DNA of 59,530 nt from Streptomyces sp. WM6386 (GTDB taxonomy: Bacteria > Actinomycetota > Actinomycetes > Streptomycetales > Streptomycetaceae): positions 1-59,530 of the forward strand of contig NZ_JXTE01000059.1 in the NCBI RefSeq assembly GCF_000972385.1, read 5' to 3'. Below the pieces are notes generated by a model, which ran no database searches, was not told the DNA's origin, and worked only from the letters and a program-made list of their open reading frames with translations. This document shows positions 18,087 to 28,100 of this stretch, one piece after another; the first letter of the stretch is position 1; every line of letters begins with the position of its first letter. The translations under genes were made by a program, and so were the position numbers.

Positions 18087-18117
18087 TTGCCTCACGTTCA
18101 CCCCTGAGCGTTACGAT
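18087..18117 (+). promoter_or_regulatory. Weak candidate tatA promoter
   Basis: TTGCCT (18087-18092), 19-base spacer, TACGAT (18112-18117), upstream of a cluster of inverted repeats and about 85 bases before tatA. The spacer is long, so this is tentative. Confidence 0.3.
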
Positions 18118-18137
18118 CGCTGACAACACGATCGTTC

Positions 18138-18162
18138 GGACACCTGTCCGACCGGTCGGACA
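18138..18162. promoter_or_regulatory. Nested inverted repeats upstream of tatA
   Basis: Three alternating boxes: TCGGACA, TGTCCGA, TCGGACA. The first two form a perfect inverted repeat with a CC centre; the last two form an 18-bp perfect palindrome (18145-18162). Two ACGATCG direct repeats lie just upstream. It looks like a regulator site or an overlapping hairpin in the tatAC leader. Confidence 0.5.
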
Positions 18163-18202
18163 GCACCCCACCCCAGCCGCCTCGGTGAGAAGGTAAAGAC
18201 TT

Positions 18203-18493
18203 ATGTTCGGAAGGCTCGGCGCCCCCGAGATCATTCTCATCCTCGTCGTCGTCATCCTGCTGTTCGGCGCGAAGAAGCTTCCCGACATGGCGCGCTCGCT
18301 CGGCAAGTCCGCCCGCATCCTCAAGAGCGAGGCGAAGGCGATGAAGTCCGAGGGCCAGGACAACGCGACCGCCGCGTCCGCCCCGCCCCAGGACGACCAG
18401 CAGCCCCAGTCGCAGCGCACCATCCAGGCCGCCCCCGGCGATGTGACCAGCTCCCGCCCGGTCACCGAGCCGACGGACACGACCAAGCGCTGA
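18203..18493 (+). CDS. tatA: Twin-arginine translocase subunit TatA
   Basis: 96 residues: one N-terminal membrane helix (about 6-21, [20 protein letters not shown]), hinge, amphipathic helix ([17 protein letters not shown]) and a disordered Gln/Pro-rich tail. Forms the Tat export pore for folded proteins. ATG at 18203 with GAGAAGG about 9 bases upstream. tatC begins 47 bases downstream; no tatB is present nearby, as is usual in Streptomyces, where it lies elsewhere. Confidence 0.95.
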   Translation: MFGRLGAPEIILILVVVILLFGAKKLPDMARSLGKSARILKSEAKAMKSEGQDNATAASAPPQDDQQPQSQRTIQAAPGDVTSSRPVTEPTDTTKR

Positions 18494-18540
18494 CGCAGGG
18501 CCGGTGACCTCCGGCCCGCTGCACGAGATGGGAACGTGGG

Positions 18541-19509
18541 TTGCTGAAGTCTGCCCGCAATGAGGAGAAGGATCCCGAGGGGCGGATGCCCCTTGCGGAT
18601 CACCTTCGTGAGCTCCGCAACCGGCTCGCGAAGGCACTGCTGGCCATCGTCCTCGTGACGATCGTCGCCGCCTTCTTCTACAACGACATCATCAACTTCC
18701 TGACGAAGCCGATCCTGGACTCGATCGGCTGCGAGCAGAGCTTCGCGGAACTCGCCAGGTCGGCCTCCTCCGACCAGCAGACCGCTGAGAAGTGCGCCCG
18801 GATCACCATCAACGGTCTGCTCGCGCCCTTCAACCTGGCTCTCCAGGTCTCGTTGATGGCCGGTATCGTGGTCGCCTCGCCGATCTGGCTGTACCAGCTC
18901 TGGGCGTTCGTCGCCCCGGGTCTGCACCGGCACGAGAAGAAGTACGCCTACGCCTTCGTCTTCACCGGTGCCCCGCTGTTCTTTCTCGGCGCCTACTTCG
19001 CGTACTCGGTGCTCCCCACCACCGCGAAGGTGCTGATCGACTTCACGCCGAGTGGCAGCATCGACAACCAGCTTCCGCTGGACGATCTGCTCCAGCTCGT
19101 CACGCGCATGGTGATCGTCTTCGGCCTCTCCTTCGAGCTGCCCCTGCTGCTGATCTTCCTGAACCTCACCGGGATGATCACCGGCAAGCGCATGCTCGGC
19201 TGGTGGCGCGGGATGATCATGGGTATCACCGTGTTCGCCGCCGTCGCGACACCGAGCACCGACCCGCTGAGCATGCTGGCGCTGGCCGGCCCCATCTGGG
19301 TGCTGTACTTCGGCGCGACGCTGTTCTCCCTGGTCAACGACAAGCGTCGGCGCCGCCGCGACGCCGAGGGCCCCGACGACGACGAGGCCTCCGACCTGGA
19401 CCTCACCCCCGAGGACATCGGCGAGATCGAGACGGTCTCCGCCAGCCGGGCACTGCCCGAGCAGGCGTCGGGACCGGACCGGGTCAACGGTTATGACGAC
19501 GTGACCTGA
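18541..19509 (+). CDS. tatC: Twin-arginine translocase subunit TatC
   Basis: 322 residues with six membrane helices. The N-terminal MPLADHLRELRNRL is the family's signal-recognition motif; FVAPGLHRHEKKYA holds the conserved Pro and Glu of the first cytoplasmic loop. The start is the TTG at 18541 (GAGATGGGAA upstream); the nearby GTG at 18536 is out of frame. It binds the twin-arginine signal and recruits TatA. The C-terminal 50 residues are acidic and charged. Operon with tatA. Confidence 0.95.
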   Translation: MLKSARNEEKDPEGRMPLADHLRELRNRLAKALLAIVLVTIVAAFFYNDIINFLTKPILDSIGCEQSFAELARSASSDQQTAEKCARITINGLLAPFNLALQVSLMAGIVVASPIWLYQLWAFVAPGLHRHEKKYAYAFVFTGAPLFFLGAYFAYSVLPTTAKVLIDFTPSGSIDNQLPLDDLLQLVTRMVIVFGLSFELPLLLIFLNLTGMITGKRMLGWWRGMIMGITVFAAVATPSTDPLSMLALAGPIWVLYFGATLFSLVNDKRRRRRDAEGPDDDEASDLDLTPEDIGEIETVSASRALPEQASGPDRVNGYDDVT

Positions 19510-19527
19510 AGATCGGGTAGCCGCTCG

Positions 19528-19533
19528 TAGGGT
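19528..19533 (+). promoter_or_regulatory. -10 element for leaderless lipid-kinase gene
   Basis: TAGGGT ends 7 bases before the GTG at 19541; the intervening CAGTGAC is not a convincing ribosome site. Confidence 0.4.
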
Positions 19534-19978
19534 CAGTGACGTGACCAGCGAGATCACCCTCTTCGTCAACCCCACCGCGGGTCGCGGCCGGGGCGCCCAC
19601 GCGGCGCAGCCGGCCGCTTCCGCTTTGCGGGCGGCCGGTTTCTCCGTGCGGACGGTCCTCGGGGAGAACGCCGAGGACGCCCTCACACGCGCGCGCGGCG
19701 CCGTCGCGGACGGCACCGGCGCCCTGGTCGCCGTCGGGGGCGACGGCATGGCCAACCTGGCCCTGCAGGCCGTCGCCGGCACCCGCACCCCGCTCGGCCT
19801 GGTCGCCGTCGGCACCGGCAACGACCTCGCCCGCGCCCTGGGCCTGGCCGTGCGGGACCCGGCCGCCGCGGGCCGACGGATCGCCGAGGCGCTCAAGGGC
19901 GGCTACCTGCGTGACATCGACCTGGGGCGGGCCGGCGGCCGCTGGTTCGGCACCGTCCTCGCCTCCGGCTTCGACCTT

Positions 19979-20012
19979 CGCGGCAACGACCGCGGCAACG
20001 ACCGCGGCAACC
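19979..20012 (+). repeat. 12-bp tandem repeat in the lipid-kinase gene
   Basis: CGCGGCAACGAC is present 2.8 times in frame, giving GNDRGNDRGNR in a region where homologues have a short loop. Confidence 0.8.
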
Positions 20013-20352
20013 GCATGCGATGGCCGATGGGCCGCTTCAGGTACGACCTGGCGACGGTCGCCGAGCTGGCCGCCTTCAAGCCCGTCCCGTACCGGATCAG
20101 GCTGGACGACGGCGAGGTCCAGGAGATCGAGGCGACCCTCGTCGCGGTCGGCAACGGATCGTCGTACGGCGGGGCATGCGGATCCGTCCCGGCGCCGACC
20201 TCACCGATGGGCTGTTCGACATCACCGTGGTCGGGGACTGCGGCCGGGCCACGCTGCTCAAGGTGTTCCCGAGCGTGTACCGCGGCACGCATGTCGACCA
20301 TGCCAAGGACACCGTGCACCGGGCCGCGAAGGTCGAGATCAGCGCCGTGGCG

Positions 20353-20382
20353 GGGGTCCGGGGGCATCCCCCGGGTGAACAC
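20353..20382. repeat. Small GC hairpin insertion in the lipid-kinase gene
   Basis: CCGGGGG-CAT-CCCCCGG forms a tight hairpin within a stretch (VAGVRGHPPGEHST) that interrupts the expected join between KVEISA and TGYADGEPLGPLP. It resembles small mobile GC palindromes of actinomycete genomes. Confidence 0.45.
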
Positions 20383-20557
20383 AGCACCGGGTACGCCGAC
20401 GGGGAGCCGCTCGGGCCGCTGCCGCCGACCGCGCGTTGCATTCCGGGAGCGGTACGCGTCGCGGGGCCCTGAAGTGCACGGACCCGGGGTTTGACAAGAC
20501 GGGATCCGGATAATGATCGTCCTGTTGTCAGTGGGGCCCGGTACGCTCGAAAGCACG

Positions 20558-23374
20558 ATGACAGAGGACCTCTCACCGGCCGAGCGGTACGCGGCCGCGC
20601 GCGTGCGCGCTGCCGAGCAGGCCACCGCGCTCGCCGACTTCCGCGAGATGTACGACTTCGGCCTCGACCCCTTCCAGATCGAGGCCTGTCAGGCGCTCGA
20701 GTCGGGGAAGGGCGTGCTGGTGGCCGCGCCCACCGGCTCGGGCAAGACGATCGTGGGCGAGTTCGCCGTCCACCTCGCCCTGCAACAAGGCAAGAAGTGC
20801 TTCTACACGACACCCATCAAGGCGCTGTCGAACCAGAAGTACGCCGACCTGTCGCGTCGTTACGGCGCCGACAAGGTCGGCCTGCTCACCGGCGACAACA
20901 GCGTCAACTCCGATGCCCCGGTGGTCGTGATGACCACCGAGGTGCTGCGCAACATGCTGTACGCGGGCTCGCAGACCCTGCTCGGTCTCGGGTACGTGGT
21001 CATGGACGAGGTGCACTACCTCTCCGACCGCTTCCGCGGTGCCGTCTGGGAGGAGGTGATCATCCATCTCCCGGAGTCGGTCACCCTGGTCTCCCTCTCG
21101 GCGACCGTGTCCAACGCCGAGGAGTTCGGCGACTGGCTCGACACCGTCCGGGGCGACACCGAGGTGATCGTCTCCGAGCACCGGCCCGTGCCGCTGTTCC
21201 AGCACGTGCTCGCCGGGCGGCGGATGTACGACCTGTTCGAGGAGGGCGAGGGCCAGAAGAAGGCCGTCAACCCCGACCTCACGCGGCTGGCCCGCATGGA
21301 GGCGCAGCGCCCGTCCTACCAGGACCGCAGACGTGGCCGTGCGATGCGCGAGGCCGACCGGGAGCGCGAGCGCAGACAGCGGTCGCGGGTGTGGACCCCG
21401 GGGCGCCCCGAGGTCATCGAGCGGCTCGACTCCGAAGGGCTGCTGCCGGCGATCACCTTCATCTTCAGCCGGGCCGCCTGTGAGGCCGCCGTACAGCAGT
21501 GTCTGTACGCCGGGCTGCGGCTCAACGACGACGAGGCGCGGGGCCGGGTGCGCGCTCTCGTCGAGGAGCGCACCGCCGCCATTCCGACCGAGGATCTGCA
21601 CGTCCTGGGCTACTACGAGTGGCTGGAGGGCCTGGAGCGCGGTATCGCGGCCCATCACGCGGGCATGCTGCCGACCTTCAAGGAGGTCGTCGAGGAACTG
21701 TTCGTGCGGGGCCTGGTGAAGGCCGTGTTCGCGACCGAGACGCTCGCGCTGGGCATCAACATGCCCGCGCGGTCGGTGGTGTTGGAGAAGCTCGTCAAGT
21801 GGAACGGCGAGCAGCACGCGGACATCACGCCGGGCGAGTACACGCAGTTGACCGGGCGTGCCGGGCGGCGCGGTATCGACGTCGAGGGTCATGCCGTCGT
21901 GCTGTGGCAGCGCGGAAGCAGCCCTGAGCATCTGGCAGGCCTCGCGGGCACGCGTACGTATCCGCTGCGGTCCAGCTTCAAGCCGTCGTACAACATGGCG
22001 GTCAACCTCGTCGAGCAGTTCGGGCGGCACCGGTCGCGTGAGCTGCTTGAGACGTCCTTCGCGCAGTTCCAGGCCGACAAGTCGGTCGTGGGGATCTCGC
22101 GGCAGGTGCAGCGCAACGAGGAGGGGCTCGAGGGCTACAAGGAGTCCATGACCTGCCACCTCGGCGACTTCGAGGAGTACGCGCGACTGCGGCGCGAGCT
22201 GAAGGACCGCGAGACCGAGCTGGCCCGGCAGGGCGCCAGCGAGCGGCGGGCCGAGGCGGCCGTCGCGCTGGAGAAGCTCAAGCCCGGTGACGTCATCCAT
22301 GTGCCGACGGGCAAGTACGCCGGGCTGGCACTGGTGCTGGATCCGGGGCTGCCCGCCGGGCGGTCCAACGGGCATCGCGGGTTCGAGCACCACGACGGGC
22401 CGCGCCCGCTGGTGCTGACCGCCGAGCGGCAGGTCAAGCGGCTCGCCTCGATGGACTTCCCGGTGCCCGTCGAGCCGTTGGAGCGGATGCGGATCCCGAA
22501 GTCCTTCAACCCGCGCTCGCCGCAGTCGCGTCGGGACCTCGCCTCCGCACTGCGTACCAAGGCGGGGCACATTCCGCCGGAGCGGGCTCGCAAGAAGCGG
22601 GCGCAGGCCGCCGACGACCGTGAGATCGCGCGCTTGCGGACGGCCATTCGGGCCCATGCGTGCCATGGGTGCGACGAGCGTGAGGACCATGCGCGGTGGG
22701 CCGAGCGGTACCACCGGCTGCTGCGGGACACCTCGCAGCTGGAGCGGCGTATCGAGGGCCGTACCAACACCATCGCGCGGACCTTCGACCGGATCGTGGC
22801 GCTGCTGACCGAGCTGGACTATCTGCGGGGCGACGAGGTCACCGAGCACGGGAAGCGGCTGGCGCGGCTTTACGGTGAGCTCGATCTGCTGGCCAGTGAG
22901 TGTCTGCGGGCCGGGGTGTGGGAGGGGCTTTCCCCCGCTGAACTCGCCGCGTGCGTCTCCGCGTTGGTGTACGAGGCGCGGGTCGGTGACGATGCGATGG
23001 CGCCCAAGCTGCCGTCCGGCAAGGCGAAGGCCGCGCTCGGGGAGATGGTGCGGATCTGGGGGCGGCTCGACGCGCTGGAGGAGGACTTCCGGATCAGTCA
23101 GACCGAGGGTGTGGGGCAGCGGGAGCCGGATCTCGGGTTTGCCTGGGCCGCCTATATGTGGGCTTCCGGGAAGGGGCTCGATGAGGTGCTGCGTGAGGTG
23201 GAGATGCCGGCGGGGGACTTTGTGCGGTGGTGCAAGCAGGTGATCGATGTGTTGGGGCAGATCTCGGCTGCGGCGCCTGTTTCTGGTGGGCAGGGGTCTA
23301 CGGTCGCGAAGAACGCGCGTAAGGCTGTCGATGAGCTGCTGCGGGGGGTTGTCGCCTACTCGTCGGTGGGGTGA
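20558..23374 (+). CDS. helY: Ski2/Mtr4-like DEVH-box helicase HelY
   Basis: 938-residue superfamily 2 RNA helicase. Walker A APTGSGKT (about residues 49-56), the DEVH box in VVMDEVHYLSDRFRG, motif III SLSAT and motif VI QLTGRAGRRGID are all intact. A long C-terminal region resembles the Ski2/Mtr4 accessory domains. The tatA-tatC-helY order also occurs in mycobacteria (helY near tatAC). I chose the ATG at 20558, which gives the TEDLSPAERYAAARVRAAEQ N-terminus; the frame extends 45 bases further up without support. Likely works in RNA turnover or processing; substrate unknown. Confidence 0.93.
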   Translation: MTEDLSPAERYAAARVRAAEQATALADFREMYDFGLDPFQIEACQALESGKGVLVAAPTGSGKTIVGEFAVHLALQQGKKCFYTTPIKALSNQKYADLSRRYGADKVGLLTGDNSVNSDAPVVVMTTEVLRNMLYAGSQTLLGLGYVVMDEVHYLSDRFRGAVWEEVIIHLPESVTLVSLSATVSNAEEFGDWLDTVRGDTEVIVSEHRPVPLFQHVLAGRRMYDLFEEGEGQKKAVNPDLTRLARMEAQRPSYQDRRRGRAMREADRERERRQRSRVWTPGRPEVIERLDSEGLLPAITFIFSRAACEAAVQQCLYAGLRLNDDEARGRVRALVEERTAAIPTEDLHVLGYYEWLEGLERGIAAHHAGMLPTFKEVVEELFVRGLVKAVFATETLALGINMPARSVVLEKLVKWNGEQHADITPGEYTQLTGRAGRRGIDVEGHAVVLWQRGSSPEHLAGLAGTRTYPLRSSFKPSYNMAVNLVEQFGRHRSRELLETSFAQFQADKSVVGISRQVQRNEEGLEGYKESMTCHLGDFEEYARLRRELKDRETELARQGASERRAEAAVALEKLKPGDVIHVPTGKYAGLALVLDPGLPAGRSNGHRGFEHHDGPRPLVLTAERQVKRLASMDFPVPVEPLERMRIPKSFNPRSPQSRRDLASALRTKAGHIPPERARKKRAQAADDREIARLRTAIRAHACHGCDEREDHARWAERYHRLLRDTSQLERRIEGRTNTIARTFDRIVALLTELDYLRGDEVTEHGKRLARLYGELDLLASECLRAGVWEGLSPAELAACVSALVYEARVGDDAMAPKLPSGKAKAALGEMVRIWGRLDALEEDFRISQTEGVGQREPDLGFAWAAYMWASGKGLDEVLREVEMPAGDFVRWCKQVIDVLGQISAAAPVSGGQGSTVAKNARKAVDELLRGVVAYSSVG

Positions 23375-23404
23375 CGGGTGCGTTGGCGGGTGCGGGGTGA
23401 CTGT

Positions 23405-23467
23405 GGCTGGTCGCGCCCACGCGGCGGAGCCGCAAATCGATACAGCCCCGCGCCCCTGAAGGGGCGC
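23405..23467. repeat. Streptomyces dispersed intergenic element, copy 1
   Basis: Begins GGCTGGTCGCGCC, ends in the hairpin GCGCCCC-TGAA-GGGGCGC (23450-23467) and sits between the convergent helY and allophanate hydrolase genes. A related copy lies at 36685-36723. The hairpin can serve as a bidirectional terminator. Confidence 0.7.
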
Positions 23468-23470
23468 TGC

Positions 23471-25117
23471 CTACTCGGCGTTCACATATGAGCGCCAACT
23501 GCCGTATGACGTGATGTCCTCGGCGTCCTTCAGCGCGCTTGGTTCGCACAGGAAGCCGGGGACCGCGGATCCATCTGCCAGCACCACGCTGCCCAGGGTC
23601 ATCGGGCGGGGGAGTGCGGACAGCAGGCGGCCCAGGCCCTCTGCCGGTAGGCGCCACAGTTCTGCCTCGATCGCGGCCCCGCCCTCGCCGACGTACACCA
23701 GGCCCGGCTTGGGCGGGGTCGTCGGCAGGGCGTACAGGCGGTATGCGGCGGCCGTGGTGGTCGTACGGTCCAGGCGGGCTCCCAGGGCCAGGAGTTGGGG
23801 GTTCAGTGGCTGGCCCGAGAGGTGGGCGCCCACCACGGCCAGCCGGGTCTCCGGCTGGAGCAGCGCGGCGATCCGTGTCAGCCGTTCGTCCGTGAACGCC
23901 GGGCCGATCAGCATCACGCCGAAGGGAAGGCCGCTCACCTCGCCCGCGGGGACGGCCACTGCCGCCAGGTCGAAGAGGTTGGTGGAGTTGGTGAAGCGGC
24001 CGAGGCGGGCGTTGGCGCCCAGCGGGTCGGCGGCGACCTCGGCGAGGGTGGGGTGGCCCGGTGTGGTGGGCAGCAACAGGGCGTCCGCGTCGGTGAGTTC
24101 GGCCTCGGCCCGGGCCCTCAGGGTCGCGAGCCGGTCCTGGTCGGTGTAGAGCTGGTGGGCCGGGATGTCGCGGGCGCGGGTGATGATGCCGGCGACGGTG
24201 GGGTCCAGGCCGGTGCCACCCTCTGACGCCAACTTGTCGACAAAGCTCCCCACCGCGGTGTAGCGCTCGGCGACGAAGGCGCCCTCGTAGAGCATCGCGG
24301 CGGCTTCGGTGAAGGGGGAGAGGTCGATGGGGTGGATCGACGCGCCGGCCGTGAGGAGCTGCTCCACCGCCGCCTCGTACGCCTGCGCCCAGCCCTCGTC
24401 CAGCTCGCCGAGCTGGTCGCGCGACGGGACCGCGACGCGCCACGGTCCCGGCTTTCGCTGGGGGAGCGGGGGCAGGTCGCGGTCCGGCGGGGAGGTCATG
24501 AACGACAGCGCCTGTTCGGCTTCCGGGAGGGTGCGGGCGAAGACCGTCACGCAGTCGAGGGAGGCGCAGGCCGGGACGACGCCGGCCGTCGGGACCAGGC
24601 CCCGGGTGGGCTTGAGGCCGACGATGCCGTTGAAGGCGGCCGGCACCCGGCCCGAGCCCGCGGTATCGGTGCCGAGAGCGAGGTCGACGATGCCGAGGGC
24701 CACCGCGACGGCCGAGCCGGAGCTGGAACCGCCGCTGATGCGTGCCGGGTCGTGGGCGCCCCGTACCGCGCCGTGGGGGGAGCGGGTGCCGACCAGCCCG
24801 GTCGCGAACTGGTCCAGGTTCGTGGTGCCCAGGACGATCGCACCCGCCGCCCTCAGCCGGGCCACCACCGGTGCGTCGGCCTCCGGGTGGTAGGCGTACG
24901 CCGGACAGCCCGCGGTCGTGGGCAGCCCCGCGACGTCGATGTTGCCCTTGGCGGCGAGGAGCCGACCGGCCAGCGGGAGGTGCTCGCCGGCGGCCACGCG
25001 CTCGGCCAGGGCATGTGCCTCCGCCTCGACCTCGTCCTGCGGGCGCAGGTCGATCCAGATCTCGGGGCGGTCCACCGCCTCGATGCGTGCGTAGGCGGCT
25101 CGGACTCTCGACAGCAT
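23471..25117 (-). CDS. atzF: Allophanate hydrolase
   Basis: 548 residues. The amidase-signature domain (about 1-430) has catalytic Lys57 (LLAAKGNIDVAG), the cis-Ser cluster ISGGSSSGSA (residues 128-136) and nucleophile Ser155 in TDTAGSGR. The C-terminal domain (about 440-548) resembles the allophanate hydrolase C-terminal fold, ending FLCEPSALKDAEDITSYGSW. Converts allophanate to ammonia and CO2, the last step of urea amidolyase or guanidine carboxylase pathways. It ends the operon; the carboxylase stop lies 25 bases upstream of its ATG. Confidence 0.93.
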   Translation of the reverse strand: MLSRVRAAYARIEAVDRPEIWIDLRPQDEVEAEAHALAERVAAGEHLPLAGRLLAAKGNIDVAGLPTTAGCPAYAYHPEADAPVVARLRAAGAIVLGTTNLDQFATGLVGTRSPHGAVRGAHDPARISGGSSSGSAVAVALGIVDLALGTDTAGSGRVPAAFNGIVGLKPTRGLVPTAGVVPACASLDCVTVFARTLPEAEQALSFMTSPPDRDLPPLPQRKPGPWRVAVPSRDQLGELDEGWAQAYEAAVEQLLTAGASIHPIDLSPFTEAAAMLYEGAFVAERYTAVGSFVDKLASEGGTGLDPTVAGIITRARDIPAHQLYTDQDRLATLRARAEAELTDADALLLPTTPGHPTLAEVAADPLGANARLGRFTNSTNLFDLAAVAVPAGEVSGLPFGVMLIGPAFTDERLTRIAALLQPETRLAVVGAHLSGQPLNPQLLALGARLDRTTTTAAAYRLYALPTTPPKPGLVYVGEGGAAIEAELWRLPAEGLGRLLSALPRPMTLGSVVLADGSAVPGFLCEPSALKDAEDITSYGSWRSYVNAE

Positions 25118-25142
25118 GTGTTCCTCTCTCAGTTCACAGGTT

Positions 25143-28100
25143 TCAGTTCACTGGTGCGAGCACGACCAGCGCCGTCCCCGCCTCCACCTGATCGCCCGGC
25201 CTCGCCAGGATCTCCGTCACCACGCCGTCCATCGGCGCGTGCACCCTGGACTCCATCTTCATCGCCTCCAGCGCGAGCAGTGGCTGGCCGGCGGTGACCT
25301 CGTCGCCCGGCTCGACGTTCAACTGCCAGACGGAGGCCGTGAATTCTGCTTCGACGATCCGGCCGCCCTCGGGGATCTCGACGGACGCCGCGGGCGGGGC
25401 CGGAGCGCTCACCGCGTCCGCGCGGGCGAACTCGCCCGCGGCCTCCCAGGCGTCCCGCTCGGCCGCGAAGGCCGCCTGCTGGCGGGCCCTGAACTCCGCT
25501 GTGGACTCGGCGTTCTCGGCGAGGAACGTCCGGTACGCGGAGAGAGAGAAGGTTCCCTCCTCGATCCGTGGCACGAACCGCCCGGACGTGATGTCGGCCC
25601 GCAGTTCCAGGAGTTCGTCGGCGTCGACCGGATACCACTTGATCCGGTCGAAGAACCTGAGCAGCCAGGGCGAGCCCGGTTCGAACGCGCCGCGCTGCTG
25701 CCACCCCGACCACACCTGGGTCGTGCGGCCCACGAACTGGTAGCCGCCGGGTCCCTCCATGCCGTAGACGCACAGGTAGGCGCCGCCGATGCCGACGGAG
25801 TTCTCCGCGGTCCAGGTACGGGCCGGGTTGTACTTGGTGGTCACCAGACGGTGCCGCGGGTCGAGGGGAGTGGCCACGGGCGCGCCCAGGTAGACGTCGC
25901 CCAGGCCCAGTACGAGGTACTCCGCGTCGAAGACCGTGTCGTAGACGTCGTTCACCGAGTCCAGGCCGTTGACCCTGCGGATGAACTCGATGTTCCACGG
26001 GCACCATGGGGCGTCGTCCCGTACCCCCGCCATGTAGCGGGCGATCGCCTCGCGGGTCGCCGGGTCGTCCCAGGACAGGGGGAGGTGGACGGTCCGGGAG
26101 GGCACGACGAGCTCGTCGCTCGGGGGGAGGGACGCGGTGATCTCCCGTACCGCGGCGAGGAGTTCGTGCTGCGGGAGCCGCCGTGGGTCCGTCTGGATCT
26201 GGAGGGAGCGGATGCCGGGTGTGAGGTCGGTGACCCCGTCCGGACAGGCGTCGGCCACCGCCTCCATCAGCGCGTGGACGCGCATGCGCAGCGCCAGGTC
26301 GAGCTGCATCGGGCCGAACTCGACGAGCAGGTTGTCGTCGCCGCTGCGGCGGTAGGTCACATCGCCGTCGCGGGCGAGGACGCCACCGTCGACGATGGCC
26401 GGCCGGGGCTCTCCGGCGACGTCCACCGGCATGAACCGCACGGTGTCGCCGGGCCGCAGCTGGCCCAGCTTCCAGCGCTCGCCGCTGAGCACGGTCGCCG
26501 GGCACACGAAACCGCCGAGCGAGGGACCGTCGGGGCCCAGCAGCACCGGCATGTCGCCGGTGTAGTCGACGGCGCCGACGGAGTAGGGGGTGTCGTGGAT
26601 GTTGGACGGATGCAGGCCCGCCTCACCGCCGTCGGCGCGCGCCCAGCGCGGCTTCGGACCGATGAGGCGGACTCCGGTGCGGGCCGAGTTGAAGTGGACC
26701 TTCCAGTCGGCGGCGTAGAAGTCGTGGATGTCGTCCTCGGTGAAGAACTCCGGTGCCGCATGGGGGCCTTCGGCGGCGCCGATGTGCCAGGTCCGGGTGA
26801 ACAGGGGCGGGTCGTCGACCGGCCTGCCCTCGGCCCGGCCGCCCCCGTGCAGGACGTCCCCCGTCCGCAGGGCCCGTCCGCCGTGCCCGCCGAAGCGGCC
26901 CAGCGTGAAGGTGCTCGCGCTGCCCAGGAACGCGGGTACGTCGAGCCCTCGGGCGAACAGCACATAGGTCCGCAGGCCGTGTTCCAAAGGCGCCCCGATG
27001 TCCAGCAGGGCCCCCGCGGGCACGGTCACCGGCTCCCACTGGGCGACCGCGGAGCCGTCCACGGTCACCGGAGCGGGTGCTCCCGTCACACACACGGTGG
27101 TGGTGTGGCTGAACCTCAACGACGGGCCGCGGAGGGTGCATTCGAGTCCCGCCGCGCCCTCGTGGTTGCCGAGTGCCTGGTTGCCGAGCCGGAAGGACAG
27201 GTCGTCCATCGGGCCGCACGGGGGCACCCCGACCTGCCAGTAGCCGGTGCGGCCCGGCCAGTCCTGCACGGTGGTGAGGGTGCCGGCGGAGACGACCTCG
27301 ATCCGGGGAGTGCGGTCGCGCACCCCGGCAAGGGTCGCCGTCGAGTGGCTCGCCCCGGCGAAACGGGAGTCCGCGAGCGCCGCCCTGAGCAGGCCCAGGT
27401 TCGTCTCGATGCCGTCGACGCGGGTGCGGGCCAGCGCCTCGTCGAGCCTGTGCAGCGCATGGGCCCGGTCCGAGCCGTACGCGATCACCTTCGCGAGCAT
27501 CGGGTCGTACGACGTCGTCACCTCGGTACCGGTCTCCACCCAGCCGTCGACGCGCACGCCCGGCGGGAACTCGACCCGCGTCAACAGGCCCGCGCTGGGC
27601 CGGTGTTCGCGGGACGGGTCCTCGGCGTAGATCCGGGCCTCGACGGCGTGACCGCGCGGGCTGTCCGGCTCGCGCACGACGTCCCTCTCGCCGCGGGCCA
27701 GCCGCAGCATCCAGGCGACCAGGTCGACGCCGTAGATCTCCTCGGTGACCGGGTGCTCCACCTGGAGGCGGGTGTTGACCTCCAGGAAGTACGCCTCCTC
27801 GCGGGCGGCGTCGTAGACGAACTCGACGGTTCCGGCGGAGCGGTAGCCGACCGAGGCGCACAAGTCGACCGCTGATCGGGCGAGGTGCTCACGCACGTGG
27901 TCCGGCAGCCCCGGTGCCGGCGCCTCCTCCAGCACCTTCTGGTTGCGGCGCTGCAAAGAGCAGTCGCGGTCGCCGAACGTGACGACTCGGCCCTCTCCGT
28001 CGCCGAAGACCTGCACCTCGACATGGCGGGCGTGCTCGACCAGGCGCTCAAGGAAGAGGCCTGATGCGGACGCTGCGGAGAAGGAGGCGGCGGCGACGCG

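Larger units (their letters stand above)
19541..20472 (+). pseudogene. Diacylglycerol kinase-family gene interrupted by a frameshift
   Basis: Reads as a DAGK/YegS/LCB5-type lipid kinase: FVNPTAGRGRG, the nucleotide-binding VGGDGMANLAL (about residues 66-76) and VAVGTGNDLARALG. After VAVGNGSSYGG the frame breaks near 20171-20175: the sequence has GGCGGGGC where GGCGGGGGC would keep MRIRPGADLTDGLFDITVVG, which continues in the next frame to a TGA at 20472 (TGYADGEPLGPLP is the family C-terminal motif). A missing G in a G-run would explain it; adding one gives about 310 residues. Also odd: a 12-bp tandem repeat encoding GNDRGNDRGNR and an extra hairpin segment near 20350-20385. Either decay or a sequencing error in a homopolymer. 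Confidence 0.85.

Noticed and set aside
20491..20516. TTGACA followed by TAATGA as a helY promoter
   Set aside because: The spacer is about 14 bases, too short for a usual sigma factor.
20573..22849. Long minus-strand open frame opposite helY
   Set aside because: Antisense shadow of an intact helicase; no motifs or ribosome site.
25116..27875. 919-codon plus-strand frame opposite the carboxylase
   Set aside because: Mirror of the biotin carboxylase/KipA-like coding strand, with no recognisable domains.
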